Of a stretch of DNA of 64,000 nt, positions 26,763-34,253 are shown piece after piece. Position numbers and translations under genes: made by a program. Source of the DNA: Arthrobacter terricola (GTDB lineage Bacteria > Actinomycetota > Actinomycetes > Actinomycetales > Micrococcaceae); assembly GCF_004354015.1 (NCBI RefSeq), contig NZ_SMRU01000001.1:248001-312000 (forward strand), in the 5' to 3' direction. Below the pieces are notes generated by a model. It was not told where the DNA came from and searched no databases. It worked only from the letters and a program-made list of their open reading frames with translations. Positions within the stretch are counted from its first letter, which is position 1; every line of letters starts with the position of its first letter.

Positions 26763-28466
26763 CTAGACGAGCCAGGCCGTGGTGTTCCCCGGGAGCTTGC
26801 CGCCGTCGAGCGGTCCGCTGCTCACGACGACGGTGCCGGCCGGAAGTGCCACGGGCTCGCTGCCGAAGTTGGTCACCGACTGCCAGCCGTTGGGCCGAGC
26901 GAAATGCAGGACCGAGGCGTTGCTGGACGGGATCCATTCAAGTTCCTCGGACGCCTGCAATTCACTGCGCAGCCCCAAGGCCTTGCGGTACAGCTCCAGC
27001 GTGGACCCCGGAACGTTCTCCTCCGCCTCGACGGAGTACCCGGCGAACCATTCCGGCTGCGGCAAATGAGCATGTCCCTCGCCGAAGCCGAAGGAGGAAC
27101 CTTCGCTCGTCCACGGAAGCGGCACGCGGCAGCCGTCACGTCCGATGTCCACACCCGGGTTACGGAAGAACGCCGGATCCTGGCGCTCGCTGTCCACGAT
27201 GTCGCCCACTTCCTGCAGCCCAAGCTCTTCGCCCTGGTACAGGTAGGCGGAGCCCGGGAGGGCGAACATCAGAAGCGAAGCGGCGCGGGCGCGGCGCAAG
27301 CCGAGTTCGGCGTCGACGTCGGAGGCCAGGCCGCCGTCGAGCAGCCACGCCTTGCCGTCCTGGCCGTGACCCTCCACGCCGACGCCCTGCGGCAGCCCGT
27401 AGCGGGTGGCGTGGCGGACGACGTCGTGATTGGAGAAGACCCACGTGGACGAGGCACCGGAAGCCGCAGCCTCCGCCAGGTTCTTCGTGATGATGGTGCG
27501 GAACTGCGCGGCGTCGAAATCGGCCTTGAGGAGGTCGAAGTTGAACGCCTGGCCAAGGCCTTCCGGGCTCGCGTAGCGGGCGCGCCGGTCCGCGTGCACC
27601 CACGCTTCGGCGACGGCGGTGCGCGGCGGGTTGTACTCGTTGAAGACCTTGCGCCACTCGGCATAGACCTCGTGAACCTCATCGCGGTCCCAGAACGGGT
27701 GGGCGCCAAGGGAGTTCTCGCCTTCCTTGGGCAGTTCGGCCTTCGAAGGCAGGACCTCCGGCAAGTGCTTCGTCAGCGCGTGGGCGACGTCGATGCGGAA
27801 GCCGTCAACGCCGCGGTCGGACCAGAAGCGGAGGGTCTTCAGGAAGTCCTCGCGGACCTCGGGGTTGTCCCAGTTGAAGTCCGGCTGCTCCTTGGTGAAG
27901 ATGTGCATGTACCACTGCCCGGGCGTGCCGTCCGGTTCCGTGATGCGCTCCCAGGCCGGTCCCCCGAACACGGAGTCCCAGTCAGCGGGCGGCAGTTCAC
28001 CGTTCTTGCCCAGGCCGTCGCGGAAGATGTAGCGCTCACGGGCGGCCGAGCCCTTCGGGGACGCCAAGGCTTCCTTGAACCATTCGTGCTGGTCCGAGGA
28101 GTGGTTGGGGACGATGTCCGCGATCAGCTTGATGCCGGCGGCATGGAGGGCGGTAGCCATCTCGTCGAAGTCGGCCAGGGTGCCGAGCTTCGGGTCCACG
28201 TTGCGGTAGTCGTCGACGTCGTAGCCACCGTCGGCCAGAGCCGAGGGGTAGAACGGGCTCAGCCACACTGCGTCAATGCCGAGGGACTTGAGGTACGGAA
28301 CCTTCGCCGTGATGCCTTTGATGTCGCCCAGTCCATCGCCGTTCGCGTCGGAAAAACTGCGCGGGTAGATCTGGTAGACAGCCGCTTGGCGCCACCAGTT
28401 CGGGTCGGCCATGCGCTCGGATCGCTGGGAGTCGAGGGAAGTTGCCTGAGTGGCGGTGGTGGACAA
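26763..28466 (-). CDS. GH13 alpha-glucosidase
   Basis: 567 aa. Alpha-amylase-family TIM barrel hydrolysing terminal alpha-1,4 or alpha-1,6 glucosides. Conserved regions: I as IADIVPNHSSDQH; II as DGFRIDVAHAL (nucleophile Asp); III as AVAEAWVHADRR (acid/base Glu); IV as FSNHDVVRHATRYG (Asp). It opens after the leader with WWRQAAVYQIYPRSF. No signal peptide, so cytosolic. Start: TTG 28466 with AAAAGGAA 5 nt upstream; the frame runs back to 28532 but without an SD. It is divergent from a ROK regulator, with a 15-bp palindrome between them, so probably induced by a maltodextrin or similar sugar. Confidence 0.88.
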   Translation of the reverse strand: MSTTATQATSLDSQRSERMADPNWWRQAAVYQIYPRSFSDANGDGLGDIKGITAKVPYLKSLGIDAVWLSPFYPSALADGGYDVDDYRNVDPKLGTLADFDEMATALHAAGIKLIADIVPNHSSDQHEWFKEALASPKGSAARERYIFRDGLGKNGELPPADWDSVFGGPAWERITEPDGTPGQWYMHIFTKEQPDFNWDNPEVREDFLKTLRFWSDRGVDGFRIDVAHALTKHLPEVLPSKAELPKEGENSLGAHPFWDRDEVHEVYAEWRKVFNEYNPPRTAVAEAWVHADRRARYASPEGLGQAFNFDLLKADFDAAQFRTIITKNLAEAAASGASSTWVFSNHDVVRHATRYGLPQGVGVEGHGQDGKAWLLDGGLASDVDAELGLRRARAASLLMFALPGSAYLYQGEELGLQEVGDIVDSERQDPAFFRNPGVDIGRDGCRVPLPWTSEGSSFGFGEGHAHLPQPEWFAGYSVEAEENVPGSTLELYRKALGLRSELQASEELEWIPSSNASVLHFARPNGWQSVTNFGSEPVALPAGTVVVSSGPLDGGKLPGNTTAWLV

Positions 28467-28537
28467 AGGAATTCCTTTTCTGTGTCGTCTGTGACTGCTG
28501 TGTGGGCGCATCAGTGGTTCAGTGGTGTTCAAGTTTT

Positions 28538-28552
28538 ATTTAGACTCTAAAT
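28538..28552. promoter_or_regulatory. predicted ROK-regulator operator
   Basis: A perfect 15-bp palindrome, ATTTAGACTCTAAAT, with 7-bp arms around one central C. It lies between the divergent alpha-glucosidase and ROK genes (72 and 48 nt from their starts). AT-rich palindromes of this type are typical ROK/NagC-family sites. Confidence 0.6.
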
Positions 28553-28599
28553 TTACTGCTTGAAGTATTATGGGACGGAACCGGACAGGAGGTCAAGGG

Positions 28600-29805
28600 A
28601 TGCCGGAAACCATCACCGCCACGCCCCAAATGCTGCGGAGAGTCAACGCCGCCACCGTGCTCGAAACGATCCGCTCGTCCAACGCGGTGACCGTCACGGA
28701 ACTCATGGACGCCACCGGACTGACCAGGGCAACCACCATCGCCGTATGCGAAGACCTCATGGCCCGGGGCTGGATCCGCGAACTGGAAAACCAACGCGAC
28801 TTCGGCACCTACCAAAAGGGCCGGCCCGCGAGGCGATTCGAACTCGACGAGAGCGTCGGCTGCGTCCTGGGCATCGACGTCGGCGTCCTCAAGACCACCG
28901 TCGTGGTCGCCGACCTCCGGGGAAAGACGACCGGGCGCGCGAGCAAACCCTTCCGGGCCAGGGCCATTCAGGCGCCGGAAAGAATCCGGGTCATCAGTGA
29001 AACCGCCCTCCTCGCCCTCGAGGCCGCCGGAGTGGCGCCGGACAAAGTCCTCGCTGTTAGCGTCGGCCTGGCGGCCCCCGTGGACCGTGCGGGAAACATC
29101 CTGGACAGCCAGCCCTTCTGGCGCCTGTTCGACGTCGGACTGAAGACGGCACTGCACGACCTGCACGGTTGGGCTGTCCTGCTCGAGAACGACGCCAACC
29201 TCGCGGCACTGGGCGAATGCTGGAAAGGGGCCGGCAACGGCGTCCAGGACCTGGCTGTGCTCCTCGCCGGCGAGCGCTTCGGTGCGGGCTTGGTCGAGGC
29301 CGGCAGGCTCCTCCACGGCAGCCGCGGAGCCGCCGGAGAAATGGCCTACCTGGACATGGTGGAAGGCGTCGGCTCCCCCGAAGGCCTCGCCGCATTAGCC
29401 AGGCTCTGGGCGGAGGAAGCACTCGCCGAGGGCGCGAAGACTGCGCTGCGCACCGCCGTTCCGGTTCGCAGCGAAGTCACCGCGCAACACGTCTTCAAGG
29501 CGGCCGCTGACGGGGATGCCGTGGCCTTGGACATACTCGACCGGCTTTCGGACCGGCTGGCCCGCGTGGTGTCGACGCTCGCGATCATGCTCAATCCGGA
29601 ACTCGTGGTGATCGGCGGCGCCGTGGCGGAGTCGGCGTCGGTCCTCCTGGAACCGGCCGCCCGCAAGCTGGCCGCCTACACAGCCACTCCCCCAAGGCTG
29701 GCGGCATCGCCCCTTGGCGACGCGATCGTCGGCATCGGGGCAGTCCGGCACGCTCTCGATTACGTGGAGAAGCACTCGCTGGACCTCCAATTGCGGCGGG
29801 GGTAG
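28600..29805 (+). CDS. ROK-family transcriptional regulator
   Basis: 401 aa. An N-terminal winged helix (about 14-75; TVTELMDATGLTRATTIAVC) is followed by a ROK sugar-kinase-like domain (about 85-400; VLGIDVGVLKTTVVVADLRG, VSVGLAAPVD, LENDANLAALGECW). The usual ROK zinc motif CxCGxxGC is absent: after AAGEMAYLDM the sequence runs VEGVGSPEGLAAL with no cysteines. ATG 28600 has AGGAGG at 8 nt, favoured over the earlier in-frame ATG 28570. It likely controls the divergent alpha-glucosidase in response to a hexose or glucoside. Confidence 0.85.
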   Translation: MPETITATPQMLRRVNAATVLETIRSSNAVTVTELMDATGLTRATTIAVCEDLMARGWIRELENQRDFGTYQKGRPARRFELDESVGCVLGIDVGVLKTTVVVADLRGKTTGRASKPFRARAIQAPERIRVISETALLALEAAGVAPDKVLAVSVGLAAPVDRAGNILDSQPFWRLFDVGLKTALHDLHGWAVLLENDANLAALGECWKGAGNGVQDLAVLLAGERFGAGLVEAGRLLHGSRGAAGEMAYLDMVEGVGSPEGLAALARLWAEEALAEGAKTALRTAVPVRSEVTAQHVFKAAADGDAVALDILDRLSDRLARVVSTLAIMLNPELVVIGGAVAESASVLLEPAARKLAAYTATPPRLAASPLGDAIVGIGAVRHALDYVEKHSLDLQLRRG

Positions 29806-29811
29806 GCGGGG

Positions 29812-31383
29812 TTAGTCCGGCATGGCCATCGTCCGGAGATCGAGTTGGCGGAGCACCCGATCAGCCACCTCGGGATCCATACCGGGTTCGCCACGGGCGG
29901 TGACCACCTCCTGGCGTGCGGCATCAAGCGCAATGGTCTGCACCGCGATGGCCAATTCCCTGCCGCGCTTGCGATTTTCCGCCTCCGAGCCGCCTTTCAA
30001 CGTTCCATCCATCAGTTCGGCATGGAGGTGGCTCATCTTTTCCTTGACCATGGCCACTTTGTCGGCGGGAAGCTCCTTGATCAGCTCATGCTCCTTGAGG
30101 GCTGAAATGGCCGCGTTCTGGGCCCGCTTCGCGAGCAGCCGCGCCGCGTGCTTTTCGTGGGAGCCGTCTTCTGACGCCTTGAGGACGCGCATCAGCCACG
30201 GAAGTGTCAGTCCGGGCAAGACCAAGGTGGCCAGGAGCACAGCGCACGCGATCACCAGAATCTCGTGCCGGGCGGGGAACTCACTTCCGTCGGCAATCGT
30301 GAGCGGAAGAGCGAGCGCCAGGGCCAAGGTAGCGAGTCCGCGCATGCCGCACCACGTGAGGATCAGGACCTCCTTGGCGGACGTAGGCTGCAACACGTTC
30401 TTCCGTTTCCGCGCACCGATCGCCAGCAACCCCAACCAGGCGAAGCGGACGGCGAATACCAGCACGCACACCACCAGCGCCACGCCGACCATCCCGAAGA
30501 TGGCCTCGCCTTCTGTTTCGATCACATGGTGGATTTCCAAACCCACCAGGCCAAATGCCAGGCCTGTCGCGAGCAGTTCCACAACGTCCCAGAAGGCGGT
30601 GCGGGTGACCCGCTCGGCAGCGTCCTGGGGCCGCGCGTGCCGCTGCGTTTCAAGGGCAGTGACGACGACGGCGATCACCCCCGAGGCGTGGAGCTCCTCG
30701 GCGAGGATATAGGCGGCAAAGGGAACCACCAACGTCACGGCGCTGCGCGCCACCATCGACGTGACCAGCATGGTGATGAGCCGCGTGAGCCAGCCCATCG
30801 CGATGCCCACGATGACCGCCAAGGCGGCACCTTCCACGAAAAGGGCCACGACGTCGGCACCCACTTTCGTGCTCGAAACGCTCGCCCCAACGGCAGCTTG
30901 GAAGATCACGATAGCGGCGGCGTCATTGAACAAGCCCTCGCTCTGCAGCACTGTGATCAGCCTGCGCGGCATGTGGACCCTGCCCGCCACTGATTCCACG
31001 GCGACGGGGTCGGGCGGTGAAACCATGGCGCCGAGGGCTATGGCCGCTGGAATGCCGATGCTGGGAATCATGAGCCACGCAGCCCCGGCGACCACCGCCG
31101 TCGAGACCACCACGAGCGCCACTGCCATCAGCAGCAGCGTCCGCCAGCGGACCCGGAAAACCGCCCAGGAGCTCTTCTGTGCGGTCGCGAATAGCAAGGG
31201 CGGAAGGAAAATGGGCAGGATCAATTCCGGCGCCAGCTCAAAGTCGGGGAAGCCCGGAATGAACGTCATCGCGACGCCCAGGAGGAGCATCAACACCGGA
31301 TACGGAAGCCGAAGGCGATCCCCCAGGCCAACGGCCAGCACCGTCGCGAGCAGCAGTCCAACAATCAGCGCCAATTGGTCCAT
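29812..31383 (-). CDS. CPA1-family Na+/H+ antiporter
   Basis: 523 aa. About 12 transmembrane helices over the first 400 residues, then a charged cytosolic tail (about 400-523). Ion-site blocks: GAMVSPPDPVAVESVAG (about 117-133), with the conserved DP, and LQSEGLFNDAAAIVIF with the ND pair. It exports Na+ in exchange for H+ and so supports pH and salt homeostasis. ATG 31383 is preceded by GGGGAAAC; the TTG 17 codons upstream is less likely. It is convergent with the ROK gene, with 6 nt between the stops, and is a monocistronic unit. Confidence 0.88.
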   Translation of the reverse strand: MDQLALIVGLLLATVLAVGLGDRLRLPYPVLMLLLGVAMTFIPGFPDFELAPELILPIFLPPLLFATAQKSSWAVFRVRWRTLLLMAVALVVVSTAVVAGAAWLMIPSIGIPAAIALGAMVSPPDPVAVESVAGRVHMPRRLITVLQSEGLFNDAAAIVIFQAAVGASVSSTKVGADVVALFVEGAALAVIVGIAMGWLTRLITMLVTSMVARSAVTLVVPFAAYILAEELHASGVIAVVVTALETQRHARPQDAAERVTRTAFWDVVELLATGLAFGLVGLEIHHVIETEGEAIFGMVGVALVVCVLVFAVRFAWLGLLAIGARKRKNVLQPTSAKEVLILTWCGMRGLATLALALALPLTIADGSEFPARHEILVIACAVLLATLVLPGLTLPWLMRVLKASEDGSHEKHAARLLAKRAQNAAISALKEHELIKELPADKVAMVKEKMSHLHAELMDGTLKGGSEAENRKRGRELAIAVQTIALDAARQEVVTARGEPGMDPEVADRVLRQLDLRTMAMPD

Positions 31384-31495
31384 ATTTGTGGTTTCCCCAA
31401 ACGTTGTAGCGGCAGCACCCCTCAAAAAACCCAAGGGGCGACCGTACCAACCTATCCCGGCAACGCGCCCTTTTCCTTGGCCAGGACTTCCTTGG

Positions 31496-32152
31496 CTATG
31501 ACGCGGTCACGGCCTCGATAACTGGTACAGTGCCGTCGCGGAATTCGATGGTGCGGCGAACCGTTTCCGGGAGTTCCAGCACTGCGGCCGCTACCAAGGC
31601 CACGTTTGCGCGGGATGTTTGCCGCCCGTTTGAAGGATCGGCCGGGTCCACCTCGATGAGCCCTGAACCGGGATCGCTGGTCAGCGCGCCCGGCCCAAGG
31701 ATCGTCCAGTCGAGCTGCGTTGACCGAAGATATTCGTCTGCCGCGGCCTTCGCCTCGGCGTAGGCGAAGAAGCTGTCCTCCTTCGGCACGCCATGGCCGG
31801 GGCCGGCCCCCAGGTACGACACCATCACGTATCGGGAAATGCCCTGTTGCGCTGCGGCATCCATCGAGCGGATGGCGGCGTCCCGGTCGACGGCATACGT
31901 GCGCTCCGGATTGCCCCCGCCGGCTCCGGCAGACCACACCACTGCGTCGTGGCCCTCAAGCGCTTCGGCGAGGTCCGCCGTCGTGGTCTTCTCGACGTCG
32001 AGAACAACTGCCGCCGCCCCGGCCTCGGAAACGTCTGCAGCGTGATCGGGATTGCGGATGAAAGACGTGACGGCGTGGCCTTCGTTGCTGAGGATGCGGG
32101 AGAGCAGGAGCGCTACTTTGCCATGGCCACCAATGATTGCGATTCGACTCAT
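31496..32152 (-). CDS. NAD(P)-binding atypical SDR-like protein
   Basis: 218 aa. The Rossmann loop is IAIIGGHGKVALLLSRIL (about 4-21, GGxGxxG type). DAVVWSAGAGGG (about 69-80) and RYVMVSYLGAGPGHG follow, then a helix with YAEAKAAADEYLRSTQLDW, where Tyr and Lys sit in the order expected of atypical SDRs (NAD(P)H-binding/NmrA-like). Cofactor-binding enzyme or redox sensor; substrate unknown. The start is ATG 32152 with a weak -10-like CAGAAT 6 nt upstream and no clear SD. Confidence 0.78.
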   Translation of the reverse strand: MSRIAIIGGHGKVALLLSRILSNEGHAVTSFIRNPDHAADVSEAGAAAVVLDVEKTTTADLAEALEGHDAVVWSAGAGGGNPERTYAVDRDAAIRSMDAAAQQGISRYVMVSYLGAGPGHGVPKEDSFFAYAEAKAAADEYLRSTQLDWTILGPGALTSDPGSGLIEVDPADPSNGRQTSRANVALVAAAVLELPETVRRTIEFRDGTVPVIEAVTAS

Positions 32153-32685
32153 GGACCCATTCTGTCGCAGCGGTCAAGCCTTGCCCCGGGGACCTTGGTT
32201 AATTGGTTCCAAAAACCGGGCGCCCGCAATCTTTAAAAAGGAAGGCTTGGGGAAATATTAATTTCCCCAAAATTATAAGCTTGCTTCCTAATTACGTTGT
32301 CGCCGCCTGCTCAAAAGCGCCCGTCATCGCGCGGGAATTGAGGCCTTGCTCTCACTGGAAGACTAGCCAGCAGAACTGAGCAAGTAGCCAGCACTTAGTT
32401 AGCGCGAAAAGCAAGTGGCACCCACTCGTGTGAACGCAATTGCCCCATTTCTACACTCGAATTACCTGCAGCAGGAAAAGAAATAGCTCTTTCATAAATT
32501 CCGCCACCGGAGTGTCCAAAGTCCTTTCGTTGGATTTATTCGTCGCGACGGGATCAGAGGGCTTTTTCTGTGCTGCGCAATTAAGCAAAAGGGTCTCAAC
32601 AAGCGCCATCCCCTGCGCCTGCGCAACACCTCCGGACCAGCTACCCGGCCGGACCGTAGACACCAGGAAATTACGGGGATACGAG
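32153..32685. other. 533-bp intergenic region upstream of the LysM gene
   Basis: Noticeably more AT-rich than its surroundings, with no supported ORF. It holds an AT-centred inverted repeat (32247-32270) and a long sequence ahead of the LysM gene that could be a 5' leader. I looked for a ydaO/c-di-AMP riboswitch, common upstream of actinobacterial wall genes, and could not recognise its conserved blocks. Confidence 0.5.
32247..32270. repeat. inverted repeat (operator or terminator)
   Basis: TTGGGGAAAT and ATTTCCCCAA are separated by ATTA, a perfect 10-bp stem. With no T-run on the plus side it could be a regulator site for the divergent genes. Confidence 0.45.
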
Positions 32686-33642
32686 ATGTACCACCAGGAG
32701 TTCATACACCGGAGGATCGGGGGACACAGCGCCCTGGCCCTGATATCCAGCGGAATAAACACGCTGGCAAGATACAAAGCGGCCATAGTCACGTGGACCA
32801 TCGTCGCTATTGTTGCCATCGCGGCGGTCTTGACGCAGAACTATGCGCAGACATTGGCGCCGGCAGGCACAAACAACACCCTCGCGTCCGGCCTTGATTC
32901 TCGGGCCACCAGCCAAAGCGCTGCCGGCGCCGCGGCTCCAACGGCAGCAACACCGTCGTCGGTCGCGAGCTCGGCACCCGTTCCTCGTTCGGCGCCCGCT
33001 CCGAGCTCCGCGCCTGTGGCGGCTCCGGCAGCTCCAGTGATCCCGGCCCCGGCCCCGCCGGCTGCTCCGGCGGCTGATTCCAACACTTACACGGTGGTCA
33101 GCGGGGACACCGTCGGCTCGATCGCGGCCAGGTTCGGCGTGGACGTCAACGCGATGCTCGCGGCGAACGGCCTCAGCGCGTACTCGGTGATCGTACCGGG
33201 TCAGGTCCTGAAGCTGACCGGGCCCCCAGTACCCGTAGCTACCCCGGCCCCGGCACCGCCGCCCGCTCCTGCGCCTGTACCGGCCGCGGCACCCGCAGCC
33301 GCACCGGCGCCCGCAGTGCGAACCATTTATGTGGCGGGTTCAGGCGGGCAAGCGGCAGTGGACAGTTGCATCGGCCCCATCCACTTCACGCCTACCGACG
33401 CCTACTCGCTGTTCATCACGGAGCATGACTTCTGCGGCGGCTGGGCACGCTTCTCGGGCATCGGCGTCGGGGAAACCGTGAACATCGTCGGCTACGGAAC
33501 ATACACCGTCACAGCACGCGGCCAAGTACCCCAGGGCGGAACCACCAACAACGTAGCGGCCGTGTTCGGAGGATTCCCCCGGGCCATCCTGCAGACCTGC
33601 ATCCCCGGCACCAACCAGATGCTGGTCATCGGTCTGAACTGA
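32686..33642 (+). CDS. membrane-anchored LysM protein with sortase-like C-terminal domain
   Basis: 318 aa. One transmembrane helix (IVTWTIVAIVAIAAVL, about 37-52) with an extracytoplasmic Ala/Pro/Ser linker; a LysM domain (YTVVSGDTVGSIAARFGV then LAANGLSAYSVIVPGQVLKL, about 138-182); a second Pro/Ala linker; and a C-terminal domain (about 215-318). That last domain has TEHDFCGGWARFSGIGVGET then TVNIVGYGTYTVTARG and ends LQTCIPGTNQMLVIGLN. The order His, then Thr-Cys before a closing strand, resembles sortases, but the catalytic Arg expected a few residues after the Cys is missing. It probably binds peptidoglycan; enzymatic activity is doubtful. ATG 32686 follows GGGGA. A terminator follows. 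Confidence 0.7.
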   Translation: MYHQEFIHRRIGGHSALALISSGINTLARYKAAIVTWTIVAIVAIAAVLTQNYAQTLAPAGTNNTLASGLDSRATSQSAAGAAAPTAATPSSVASSAPVPRSAPAPSSAPVAAPAAPVIPAPAPPAAPAADSNTYTVVSGDTVGSIAARFGVDVNAMLAANGLSAYSVIVPGQVLKLTGPPVPVATPAPAPPPAPAPVPAAAPAAAPAPAVRTIYVAGSGGQAAVDSCIGPIHFTPTDAYSLFITEHDFCGGWARFSGIGVGETVNIVGYGTYTVTARGQVPQGGTTNNVAAVFGGFPRAILQTCIPGTNQMLVIGLN

Positions 33643-33797
33643 CTATTGGCGTCTCGAAGGCCGCCCCTGCGGCTGTTCCTGACCCTGTTTGAGGCCTCCG
33701 GCCACCCATGGATGGCGTGTCGACGGCATGTCGGGACGGCTTCGCCCTGAAAGAGGGTCAGGGACGAGCACCGCGGTCAGGAGCTTCCGAAAAACAA

Positions 33798-33830
33798 AGC
33801 AGGCCGGAAGCTGAATGCTTCCGGCCTGCT
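33798..33830 (+). terminator. terminator between the LysM gene and the tRNA genes
   Basis: A perfect 14-bp stem (33798-33811 with 33817-33830) with loop TGAAT. Toward the minus strand it is followed by TTTGTTTTT, so it may mainly terminate tRNA-Met transcription. Confidence 0.8.
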
Positions 33831-33834
33831 GATT

Positions 33835-33911
33835 TGGTAGCGGTGGGGAGGCTCGATCTCCCGACCTCACGATTATGAGTCGTGCGCTCTAACCAACTGA
33901 GCTACACCGCC
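33835..33911 (-). tRNA. tRNA-Met (CAT), elongator type
   Basis: A 77-nt cloverleaf on the minus strand: 5' GGCGGTGTAGCTCAG, anticodon loop CTCATAA within ACGACTCATAATCGT, T-arm GGGAG-ATCGAGC-CTCCC, acceptor 3' strand CACCGCT, and encoded CCA. The paired 1:72 position (G:U) and this stem sequence resemble actinobacterial elongator tRNA-Met rather than the initiator. The T-loop begins with A rather than T (position 54). A CAT anticodon could also be a lysidine-modified Ile tRNA, judged less likely. Confidence 0.9.
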
Positions 33912-33971
33912 ACGAATGAGAAAAACCTGTGTCAAGCCGGTCAAACCGCCTTGACACAGGCCCTCATTCCG

Positions 33972-34043
33972 AGCCCCCCACCGGAATCGATCCGGTGACC
34001 TCGTTCTTACCAAGAACGCGCTCTACCACTGAGCTAGGGGGGC
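33972..34043 (-). tRNA. tRNA-Thr (GGT)
   Basis: A cloverleaf on the minus strand: 5' GCCCCCCTAGCTCAGTGG, anticodon stem-loop GTTCTTGGTAAGAAC (anticodon GGT), T-arm ACCGG-ATCGATT-CCGGT, acceptor 3' GGGGGGC. CCA is not encoded. The T-loop again begins with A at position 54, as in the adjacent tRNA-Met. The gene is 60 nt upstream of tRNA-Met on the same strand, so they are probably cotranscribed. Confidence 0.92.
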
Positions 34044-34198
34044 AACGAGTAAATACTCTACCCGACGTTTTGGCAGGCCACAAATCGGCGCAAAGCCAAG
34101 GAAAATCAAGGCCGACACAATTTGCATCCAGCGCAAGAACATGATCCAAAAGGGTGAGAAAACGGCCTGAAGAAGCCCTGACCACACCGCTTAAACCA

Positions 34199-34228
34199 CC
34201 AAGGGCCGGCTCGAAAGCCGGCCCTTGG
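34199..34228 (-). terminator. terminator of the DEAD-box helicase gene
   Basis: A perfect 13-bp stem (34199-34211 with 34216-34228), loop CGAA/TTCG. It lies 25 nt after the helicase stop, followed on the minus strand by TGGTTTAAGC. Confidence 0.8.
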
Positions 34229-34253
34229 CCACAAGTTCAGGAACTAGTCCTGT

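Noticed and set aside
26736..28550. A 604-codon plus-strand frame across the GH13 gene
   Set aside because: Shadow of the alpha-glucosidase; no recognisable domain in this frame.
32153..32685. A ydaO-type c-di-AMP riboswitch upstream of the LysM gene
   Set aside because: Context is suggestive, but I could not find the conserved core blocks.
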